From Kitasatospora cheerisanensis KCTC 2395 (GTDB lineage Bacteria; Actinomycetota; Actinomycetes; Streptomycetales; Streptomycetaceae): 64,000 nt of DNA. The stretch covers positions 1,860,761-1,924,760 of the forward strand of contig NZ_KK853997.1 in NCBI RefSeq assembly GCF_000696185.1, in the 5' to 3' direction. Under the pieces are notes generated by a model. That model had not been told where the DNA came from and searched no databases. It saw only the letters and a program-made list of their open reading frames with translations. Below, piece by piece: positions 57,239-64,000 of the stretch (its first letter is position 1; every line of letters begins with the position of its first letter). Both the position numbers and the translations under genes were made by a program.

Positions 57239-57496
57239 GCCACCGCGCTCAGCCCCCGCCACCTCACCCGGCTGTTCCGCACCGAACTCGGCACCACGCC
57301 CGCCCGCTGGGTCGAACGCGTCCGCCTCGACCACGCCCAGCGGCTGCTGCTCGCCGGACACACCGTCACCTCCGCCGCCCGGCACAGCGGCCTGGGCAGC
57401 GACGAGACCCTCCGCCGCGCCTTCGCCCGTCACCTGGGCGTCACCCCCACCGAGTACCGGCAGCGTTTCGCCACCACCGGCAGCCGGGCGTCCTGA
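57239..57496 (+). pseudogene. C-terminal remnant of an AraC/GlxA-family regulator
   Basis: The frame encodes LSPRHLTRLFRTELGTTPAR, then the second helix-turn-helix GLGSDETLRRAFARHLGVTP and a natural C-terminus. Only about 85 residues remain; the first helix and the N-terminal DJ-1-like domain of GlxA-type regulators are absent, replaced by the HD-protein remnant on the other strand. Without them it is unlikely to work as a regulator. Confidence 0.7.
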
Positions 57497-57568
57497 CCGT
57501 TTTCCCGGACCGCGGCGGGGCATGGCACAGGGGTAGCGCTGTGGTGTTCGGGACGAGAGGGGACGGGT

Positions 57569-59133
57569 GTGGGGACGGACTGGGCGCGGGGTGCGGTGCT
57601 GTACCAGATCTATCCGCAGAGCTTCGCGGACGGGAACGGGGACGGCATCGGCGACTTCGCCGGCCTGACGGAGCGTCTGGAGTACCTGCAGTGGCTGGGG
57701 GTGGACGCGGTGTGGCTGAACCCGTGCTTCGCCTCGCCGTTCGGGGACGCCGGCTACGACGTGGCGGACTTCCTGACCACCGCGCCGCGCTACGGCGCGC
57801 CGGAGGACCTGGCGAAGTTCACCGACGCGGCGCGCCGGGCCGGCATCCGGGTGCTGCTGGACCTGGTGGCCGGCCACACCTCGGACCGGCACCCGTGGTT
57901 CGTGCGCTCGGCGGACGACCCGGCCGACCACCGGTACGTGTGGGCGGACCGGCCCGCACCGGGCTTCGTCGCCTCGCCCGGCAGCCGCCCGGGCTGGTAC
58001 CGGCCGAACTTCTTCGACTTCCAGCCGGCCCTCAACTTCGGCTACGCGCAACAGGATCCGGCCGAACCGTGGCGGCAGCCGGTGGACGCCGACGGTCCGC
58101 GGGCGAACCGGGCCGCGCTGCGCGAGATCATGGCGCACTGGTTCGGCCTGGGCGTCTCCGGCTTCCGGGTCGACATGGCCTCCTCGCTGGTGAAGGACGA
58201 CCCGGGGTTCGTCGAGACCGGGAAGCTCTGGCGGGAGACCCGGGCCTGGATGGACGCGAACCACCCCGACCAGGTGATCCTCGCCGAGTGGGGAGACCCG
58301 GCGCGCTCCGTCCCGATGGGCTTCCACTGCGACTTCTTCCTCCAGTTCGGCGGCCCCACCGACGGCGCCGCGCTGCGCTCGGTGTGGGACAACGGCGCGG
58401 GCACCGTGCACGAGCACTGGCCGGAGCAGCCCTGCTACTTCGACGCCGACGGCCGCGGCTCGATGCAGCCGTTCGTCGCCGAGTGGGAGCGCGCCGCGCG
58501 CGCCACGGACGGCCGGGGCTTCGCCTCGCTGCCCACCGCCAACCACGACTGGTCCCGGCTGGCGACCGGCCCGCGCACCCGCGAGCAGCTGGCGGCGGCG
58601 TTCACCTTCCAGCTGACCTGGCCGACCGTCCCGGCGATCTACTACGGCGACGAGATCGGCATGCGGTACGTGCCCGGCCTGCCGGACACCGAGGGCAGCG
58701 TGCTCGGCCCGCGCTACAACCGGGCGGGCTGCCGCACCCCGATGCAGTGGGACGCGACGCCGGACGCCGGCTTCTCCTCGGCGCCCGCCGACCGCTTCTA
58801 CCTGCCGCTCGACCCCGACCCGGCCGCCCGGACGTGGCCACCCAGCGCGCCGACGAGGCCTCGCTGCTGCACCAGGTGCGGAAGTTGATCGCGCTGCGCC
58901 GCGCGCACCCCGGCCTCGGACCGGACGCGCCGGTCGAACTGCTGTACACGGGCTACCCGTTGACGTACCTGCGGGGCGGCCGCTACCTGGTGGTGGTCAA
59001 CCCGCGCCGCACGCCCGCGCACCTGCCGGTGGAGCGGGAGCTGCCCGGGCGGCTGCTGTTCGGCCGGGGCGTGTCGGTGACGCACTCGGCGCTGCACGCG
59101 GACGGCTTCTCGTACGGCGTCTTCACCTACTGA
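57569..59133 (+). CDS. GH13 alpha-glucosidase/oligo-glucosidase, one frameshift
   Basis: This alpha-amylase-superfamily enzyme has YQIYPQSFADGNGDGIGD, the nucleophile Asp in GFRVDMASSL, the acid Glu in VILAEWGD and the third Asp region in LPTANHDWSRL (an NHD, as in this family). The last 100 residues (ADEASLLHQVRKLIALRR onward) are in another frame; one C is missing near 58830. Corrected length is 521 residues. It starts at GTG. It hydrolyses alpha-glucosidic bonds of oligosaccharides, probably intracellularly as no signal peptide is seen. Its stop overlaps the convergent regulator by 11 nt. Confidence 0.85.
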
Positions 59134-60124
59134 CGCCCCGTCGGGTCGTCGACCCGCCCGCCCCGCAGAGCAGTTCGGCCGCGGCCGTGCGCAGGTAGAG
59201 CACGGTCCGGCCGGTGCGGTGACGGGCGGCGAGGCCCGCGGCGTGCAGGGCGTGCAGGTGGTGGGAGACGGTGGGGGCGGACAGGCCGGTGCGGGCGGCG
59301 AGTTCGGTGGTGGTGGCGGGCACGTCGAGCTCGGCGAGCAGCCGGACGCGGGCCCGGCCGAGCACCCGGGCCAGGCCCTCGGGAGTGCCGGCCGCCTCGG
59401 CCTCCCACAGCGTGGCGACGCCGCGCGGCGGGTAGATCAGGCCGGGCTGCCAGGGCGGGTTGAGCTGGGAGAACACGCCGGGCCAGGCGAACACGGTGGG
59501 GACCAGGACGAGTCCGCGCTCGCCGTCCAGCCGCCGGTCGGCGTCGAAGTGCCGGTGACCGATCCGCAGCAGGTCGTGCTCCCAGCTCACCGACGGGTGC
59601 AGGTCGGCGAACAGCCCGGCCGGCCCGCCGGCCGCCAACTGCCGGGCCCGGCGCAGGATCTCGCCCTCGACCAGCCGCTCGATCCGGGTCCAGGACGGCG
59701 CGATCGCGGCCGCCCAGTAGGCGCGCAGCTCGCCCACCAGCCGGGCCAGCCCGGCCTCCGGGTCGCGGGCCAACTCGGCGACCAGCGGCGGCGGTTCGCC
59801 CTCCATCCGGCCGAGGTCGCGGCGCACCGCGGCGGCCGGCAGGGCGGCGAGCCGGACCAACTGCTCGTCCAGGGTGGGGCTGCCGGCGGTCGGCACGGGG
59901 GTGAGGAAGTCCGGCACGTACAGCGTCGGCAGCCGGACCAGCTGGGACAGCAACTCCCAGGAGACGCCCGCCAGTCGGGCCCGCGCCTCGCGGATCCACG
60001 GCAGGTGGACGGCGCTCCGCCCCGGGTCCTTGAGCACCTCGACGCTGGTGGCGAGCTCGCACAGCGGCGAGTGCGCGAACCTGGTGCGGGCCAGGTCCTG
60101 CGCGGAGAACTTCCAGGTCAGCAA
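59123..60124 (-). CDS. ArsR-like winged-helix regulator (DUF5937 type)
   Basis: This 333-residue protein has a long N-terminal domain beginning LTWKFSAQDLARTRFAHSPL, typical of a Streptomyces regulator group with DUF5937, and a C-terminal ArsR helix-turn-helix TTTELAARTGLSAPTVSHHLHALHAAGL. The start is probably TTG at 60124, 4 nt after GGAGG. It is divergent from an MFS gene with a 108-bp gap, so it most likely represses that exporter. Confidence 0.85.
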   Translation of the reverse strand: MLTWKFSAQDLARTRFAHSPLCELATSVEVLKDPGRSAVHLPWIREARARLAGVSWELLSQLVRLPTLYVPDFLTPVPTAGSPTLDEQLVRLAALPAAAVRRDLGRMEGEPPPLVAELARDPEAGLARLVGELRAYWAAAIAPSWTRIERLVEGEILRRARQLAAGGPAGLFADLHPSVSWEHDLLRIGHRHFDADRRLDGERGLVLVPTVFAWPGVFSQLNPPWQPGLIYPPRGVATLWEAEAAGTPEGLARVLGRARVRLLAELDVPATTTELAARTGLSAPTVSHHLHALHAAGLAARHRTGRTVLYLRTAAAELLCGAGGSTTRRGVSR

Positions 60125-60232
60125 CGGCCCTCCGGGGTCCGGGCCGGCACCCGTGCGGGCGGTCGCGGCGGCGAGGATTCGACCAGGATGGAATTCCTGG
60201 GCGCGAGCGATCCTCGCAGGAAGCCTGGTCCC

Positions 60233-61504
60233 GTGACCACCACGCCTCCCGTCCCGCTCCGGGACCGCCTCGGCCTGCCCGCCTCCGCGGGCCGGCACCG
60301 CCGGCTGATCGGCGCCCACCTGATCGACAGCCTGGGCACCGGCCTGATCCTGGCCTTCACCCTGGTGTACTTCGCCCGCACCACCCCGCTGTCGCTCACC
60401 GCGATCGGCGCGGCCGTCTCCGCCGCCCGCCTGCTGGCCCTGCCGACCGCGCTGGCCGTCGGCCCGCTGATCGACCGGTACGGCGCCCGGCCGGTGGCGG
60501 CCGCCGCGAACGCCCTGTCCGGGCTGGCCTACGCGGGCTTCCTGCTCGCCGACCGGGTGTGGCTGATCGGACTGGTCTGCCTGCTCGCCCAGATCGGCCA
60601 GGCCGGCTACTGGACCGCCAGCACCGGCCTGGTGGTGCTGGCCTCCCCGCCCGCCGAACGGACCCGCTGGTTCGCCCTGGTGCAGACGCTGCGCAACACC
60701 GGCCTGGGCCTGGGCGGCGCGCTCGGCGCGCTGCTGGTCGGCGGCGGCGCGGGCGGGCTGCGGCTGCTGGTCGCCCTGAACGCGGCGTCCTACCTGGCGG
60801 CGGCCGTCCTGCTGACGGTGTGGCGGCCCGGCGCCCCGGCCGTGCCCGCCGCGCCGGACCGCGCGGTGCGGGGCGGCTACCGGACCGTGCTGACGGACCG
60901 TCGGTACCTGCTGATGGTGGCGTCGAACCTGGCGTTCGTGCTGTCCTCGATGGCGCTGTCGGTGCTGATCGCGCTGCACGTCACGGAGGCGCTGCGCCTG
61001 GACGCCTCGGTGGCCGGCGCGCTGCTCGTCCTCAACGGCCTCCAGGTGGTGGCCACCCAGAGCCCGGTGTCGCGCCTCCTGGAGGGCGTCCGTCCGACCC
61101 GCGCGGTGGCCGCCGGGTCGGTCCTCAACGCCCTCGCCTTCGCCGGGTTCGCGCTGCTGCCCGGCGCGCCCGGGTGGGTGGTCGGCACCGGACTGGTCGC
61201 CGCGATGCTCGTCTACAACCTCGCCGAGACGGTCGCCACGCCCGGCCGCGAGGAACTCAGCGTGGCGCTCGCCGACCCCGCCCTGCGCGGCCGGTACCTG
61301 GCGGTCAACCAGCTCTCCTGGAGCATCGGCCAGGCCGTCGCGCCCGGCCTGCTGACCGTGCTGTTCGTCCACGGCCCGGCCTGGCCCTGGCTGTTCCTGC
61401 TGGCCCTCTCGCTGGCCGCCGTCCCCGCGCTGCTCCGGCTGGAACGCCCGGCGGCCGCGCTTCCCGACATTCCGTCGGAAAACGGGACGCTCCAACGGGT
61501 CTAG
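60233..61504 (+). CDS. MFS transporter
   Basis: This 423-residue, 12-helix protein has the motif A region GPLIDRYGARPV after helix 2 and a second-half counterpart near SRLLEGVRPTR. GTG at 60233 follows AGGAAG; an ATG 15 codons upstream lacks a ribosome site. The divergent ArsR-like gene suggests inducible efflux. The substrate is unknown. Confidence 0.85.
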   Translation: MTTTPPVPLRDRLGLPASAGRHRRLIGAHLIDSLGTGLILAFTLVYFARTTPLSLTAIGAAVSAARLLALPTALAVGPLIDRYGARPVAAAANALSGLAYAGFLLADRVWLIGLVCLLAQIGQAGYWTASTGLVVLASPPAERTRWFALVQTLRNTGLGLGGALGALLVGGGAGGLRLLVALNAASYLAAAVLLTVWRPGAPAVPAAPDRAVRGGYRTVLTDRRYLLMVASNLAFVLSSMALSVLIALHVTEALRLDASVAGALLVLNGLQVVATQSPVSRLLEGVRPTRAVAAGSVLNALAFAGFALLPGAPGWVVGTGLVAAMLVYNLAETVATPGREELSVALADPALRGRYLAVNQLSWSIGQAVAPGLLTVLFVHGPAWPWLFLLALSLAAVPALLRLERPAAALPDIPSENGTLQRV

Positions 61505-61542
61505 CATTCCGTCAGGGTGATGAACCGCAACGGGAGTTGACG

Positions 61543-62463
61543 ATGGTCGAACTGGTGGTGGGTTCGCGGGCCAGCCAGCTGGCACGGGCCCAGGTCCGGG
61601 AGTTCCTCGCGCCGGTCCGGGAGCGCTTCCCGGAGCTGGTGATCCGCCACCGGGTGATCCTGGAGGACGGCGACCTGGACCGCAAGGCCGCCCTTCGGGA
61701 GGTCTCCGAGCGCGGCGGCGGGTCGGCGTTCTCCACCAACCAGGTGACCGCCCTGCTGAACCGCGAGGTGGACGTGATCGTCCACTCGCTCAAGGACCTG
61801 CCCACCGAGAACCCGGACGGCCTGATCCTGCTCCCCCCGCCGCCCCGCGCGGACGTCCGCGACGCGCTGTGCGGCGCGACCCTCGCCGCGCTGCCCACCG
61901 GCGCCCGGGTCGGCACCTCCGCCGCCCGCCGGATCGCCCAACTCCTGCACGCCCGGCCCGACCTGCGCCCCGAACGGATCCGCGGCAACGTCCCCACCCG
62001 GCTCGCCCGGCTGAAGGCCCTGGACGCCGTCGTCCTGGCCGCGGCCGGCCTGCGCCGCCTCGACCGCGACGCGGACATCGCCGAACTCCTCCCCCTCGAC
62101 CGGTTCCCGCCCAGCCCCGGACAGGGCGCGCTCGGCATCCAGATCCGCGCCGACAACGCGCTGGCGCGCGAACTCCTCGCCGGCACGGGCGACTTCGACA
62201 CCGACGCGGCGGTCCGCGCCGAACGCGCGATGCTCGCCGAACTGCACGGCGGCTGCTCCGTCCCGGTCGGCGCCTTCGCCACCACCACCGACGGCATCCT
62301 CACCCTCCACGGCCAGGTCACCTCCGTCGACGGCACCCGCCAGATCGAGGCCCACTCCTCCGGCACCCCGGCCCACCCCGAAAAGCTCGGCCTCGCCGTA
62401 GCCGGCCTCCTCCTCGACCAGAACGCCGAATCCCTCCTCACCGAGGCCCGCCACACCCCCTGA
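61543..62463 (+). CDS. hemC: Porphobilinogen deaminase homologue
   Basis: This 306-residue protein has the HemC fold: SRASQLARAQ, VHSLKDLPT, the Arg-rich RIRGNVPTRLARL and the dipyrromethane-cofactor Cys in HGGCSVPVGAF. It polymerises four porphobilinogens to hydroxymethylbilane. No other haem genes are nearby, and Streptomyces normally has hemC beside hemA/hemD, so this may be a second copy. It is 38 bp after the MFS gene and possibly co-transcribed. Confidence 0.88.
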   Translation: MVELVVGSRASQLARAQVREFLAPVRERFPELVIRHRVILEDGDLDRKAALREVSERGGGSAFSTNQVTALLNREVDVIVHSLKDLPTENPDGLILLPPPPRADVRDALCGATLAALPTGARVGTSAARRIAQLLHARPDLRPERIRGNVPTRLARLKALDAVVLAAAGLRRLDRDADIAELLPLDRFPPSPGQGALGIQIRADNALARELLAGTGDFDTDAAVRAERAMLAELHGGCSVPVGAFATTTDGILTLHGQVTSVDGTRQIEAHSSGTPAHPEKLGLAVAGLLLDQNAESLLTEARHTP

Positions 62464-62537
62464 CACCCCGCCCACCCCCGAACGCGGGGGCGGAATGCCG
62501 CCAGCGCCGGACGAGGCTGTCGGCAAGTATCGGTCGT

Positions 62538-63278
62538 ATGAACCGACTTGAAGGAAACGTCGCCCTGGTGACCGGCGGCAGCCGGGGTATCGGTGCGGCC
62601 GTCGCACTCCGCCTGGCCGAGGAGGGCGCGGATGTCGCGCTGACGTACCGGGAGGGCGAGGCGCCCGCGCGGAAGGTGGTGGAGCGGATCGAGGGCCTGG
62701 GCCGCCGCGCGTTGGCCGTCCGGGCCGACAGTGCCGAACCGGTGGCGCTGGATGCCGCCGTGGCTCGCACCGTCGAGGTGCTGGGCCGGCTGGACATCCT
62801 GGTGAACAATGCCGGGGTCTTCCTGGTCGGCCCGCTGGAGCAGCTCGGCCCGGTCGAGATCGACGCCACGCTGGCCGTCAACGTCCGTGCCCCGTTCCAG
62901 CTCGCGCAGGCCGCGGCCCGGCACATGACCGACGGCGGGCGGATCATCAGCATCGGCAGCAACATCGCGGAGCGGGCCCCGTTCCCGGGTCTCGCGCTGT
63001 ACTCGATGAGCAAGACCGCGCTGGTCGGCCTCACCAAGGGGCTGGCCCGTGAGCTCGGCCCGCGCGGGATCACCGTCAACCTGGTCCATCCCGGCCCCAC
63101 CGACACGGACGCCAACCCCGCCGACGGCCCGAACGCCGAAGCGATCGCCGGTCTGACGGCGCTCGGCCGGTACGCCGACCCGGCGGAGATCGCCGCCACC
63201 GTCGCCCACTTGGCGAGCCCGGACGGCCGCTACGTCACCGGCGCGGTGGTCTCGGTCGACGGCGGCTTCTCCGCCTGA
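62538..63278 (+). CDS. SDR family oxidoreductase
   Basis: This 246-residue classical SDR has TGGSRGIG, NNAG, a catalytic Ser in ISIGSN and the YSMSK Tyr/Lys pair, with the Lys followed by TALVGLTKGLARELG. It is NADP(H)-dependent and of unknown substrate. No good ribosome site precedes the ATG. A perfect terminator follows the stop. It appears monocistronic. Confidence 0.88.
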   Translation: MNRLEGNVALVTGGSRGIGAAVALRLAEEGADVALTYREGEAPARKVVERIEGLGRRALAVRADSAEPVALDAAVARTVEVLGRLDILVNNAGVFLVGPLEQLGPVEIDATLAVNVRAPFQLAQAAARHMTDGGRIISIGSNIAERAPFPGLALYSMSKTALVGLTKGLARELGPRGITVNLVHPGPTDTDANPADGPNAEAIAGLTALGRYADPAEIAATVAHLASPDGRYVTGAVVSVDGGFSA

Positions 63279-63282
63279 GGCC

Positions 63283-63319
63283 GTACGCCGACCCTGACGC
63301 TCCGTCAGGGTCGGCGTAC
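63283..63319 (+). terminator. Perfect 17-bp hairpin after the SDR gene
   Basis: GTACGCCGACCCTGACG (63283-63299) pairs exactly with its complement at 63303-63319 around a CTC loop. There is no U-tract, but the stem is very stable. Confidence 0.85.
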
Positions 63320-63463
63320 CCCACCGGAATCATCCGCCCGGCCCCGGACTGCATCCGCAGCAGGGGCCGGGCTCGTCCCGCGCGGGGACGACCCGCCGGG
63401 CGGGCCCGTGATGGTCTGGTAGCCCCGGGAACGGTCACGTTCCCCCACCGGAGGACGCCGCCC

Positions 63464-64000
63464 ATGCCCCGCCGCTCCCGTATGACCGCCTGCGCCGCGA
63501 CGACCGTCCTGGCGCTGCTCGCGGCCGCCGCGCCCACCGTGGCCACCGCCGCTCCCGCCCCGCCGTCGCCGTCCGTGCAGCAGCGCCTCGACGCCCTGGT
63601 GGCGGAGCTCGGCGTTCCGGGCGCACTGGCCACCGTCCGCGACCGGCACGGCCGAACCAGCAGTGCGGGCGCGGGAGTCGGAGACCTCGCGGACGGGGCG
63701 CCGGTGCCGGTCGACGGGGAGGTCCGGGTGGGCAGCAACACCAAGACCTTCGTCGCCGTCGTGGTGCTCCAGCTGGTCGCGGAGGGGCGGGTCCGGCTGG
63801 ACCGCGACATCGACCACTACCTGCCCGGGACGGTCCGCGGGGAGGGCATCGACGGGCGGCGCATCACGGTCCGTCAACTGCTCCAGCAGACCTCGGGCCT
63901 GCCGAACTACAGCGAGTATCTCGGCGAGGAGGTCCGGCACTTCGAGCCCGGTGAGCTCCTCGACCTCGCGCTCCGGCACCCGGCGGCGTTCCCGCCCGGC
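63464..64000 (+). CDS. Secreted beta-lactamase-family serine hydrolase, 5' part
   Basis: The gene runs off the window end. The first 179 residues show a signal peptide (PRRSRMTACAATTVLALLAA, cleavage near ATA-AP), then a class C beta-lactamase/D-Ala-D-Ala carboxypeptidase domain: the catalytic SxxK is SNTK in GSNTKTFVAV, and LLQQTSGLPNYSEY follows. GGAGGA lies 8 nt before the ATG. It is probably an extracellular esterase or peptidase; R61-type DD-peptidase activity is possible. The YxN and HxG motifs lie outside. Confidence 0.88.
   Translation, partial: MPRRSRMTACAATTVLALLAAAAPTVATAAPAPPSPSVQQRLDALVAELGVPGALATVRDRHGRTSSAGAGVGDLADGAPVPVDGEVRVGSNTKTFVAVVVLQLVAEGRVRLDRDIDHYLPGTVRGEGIDGRRITVRQLLQQTSGLPNYSEYLGEEVRHFEPGELLDLALRHPAAFPPG

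Noticed and set aside
57191-57496. Intact AraC regulator for the cluster
   Set aside because: Only the C-terminal helix-turn-helix part is present and the upstream coding sequence belongs to an unrelated remnant on the other strand.

Overview
The window is about 73% G+C, uses GTG/TTG starts freely, has many 4-nt start/stop overlaps, and carries a complete actinobacterial hopanoid operon with dxs and an IPP isomerase nearby. It also has Streptomyces-type small proteins (DUF6343, DUF4259, I78 inhibitor, RsbW-like kinase). All of this points to a Streptomycetaceae chromosome (Streptomyces or Kitasatospora). No plasmid, phage, transposon or CRISPR signal is visible.

Layout. 1-16.7 kb is ordinary chromosome: a truncated Pro/Ala-rich repeat protein, a small secreted crystallin-like protein, a dienelactone hydrolase, a gluABCD-type amino acid transporter, a heterodimeric ABC exporter with one degenerate ATP site, an aldo/keto reductase, a tandem-duplicated MarR regulator, a FabG-like reductase and a PAP2 phosphatase. 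16.7-28.3 kb is the hopanoid operon, all on the minus strand (hpnC, hpnD, hpnE, polyprenyl synthase, shc, hpnG, hpnH, dxs, aminotransferase): isoprenoid precursor to squalene to hopene to side-chain-extended, aminated bacteriohopanoid. 28.5-33.9 kb is a phospho-glycolipid or glycopolymer locus (ABC-2 exporter, glycosyltransferase, CDP-alcohol transferase, glycerol-1-phosphate dehydrogenase, nucleotidyltransferase), followed by idi, an RsbW-like kinase and tRNA-Leu(GAG). 36-40.8 kb holds MerR/MFS and Fur/KatG pairs, each with a readable operator.

About 41.7-56.9 kb is the most interesting region: a minus-strand biosynthetic cluster that looks like hydrazine (N-N bond) chemistry. A flavin lysine/ornithine N-hydroxylase is translationally coupled to a methionyl-tRNA-synthetase-like hydrazine synthetase, an FAD amine oxidase, an MFS exporter, two ATP-grasp ligases and two acyl-CoA-dehydrogenase-fold flavoenzymes. 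A radical SAM enzyme, an orphan LuxR regulator, a stand-alone cupin, a small beta-rich protein and an FAD-linked oxidase follow. In the characterised hydrazine synthetases I recall (s56-p1, triacsin, pyrazomycin pathways) the cupin and MetRS-like parts are one polypeptide; here they are separate genes about 10 kb apart. The combination suggests a peptide-like hydrazine, hydrazone, azo or azoxy natural product that I cannot match to a known cluster. The upstream edge abuts two truncated genes (HD-domain and AraC remnants), a likely recombination scar.

57.5-64 kb returns to ordinary genes: a GH13 glucosidase, an ArsR/MFS pair, a HemC homologue, an SDR and the start of a beta-lactamase-family serine hydrolase.

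Caution: at least eight genes are split by one or more small indels, nearly all missing a single G or C in a G/C run, while both flanking frames remain conserved. I read most of these as assembly errors rather than pseudogenes, and I give such genes as single features spanning the break.
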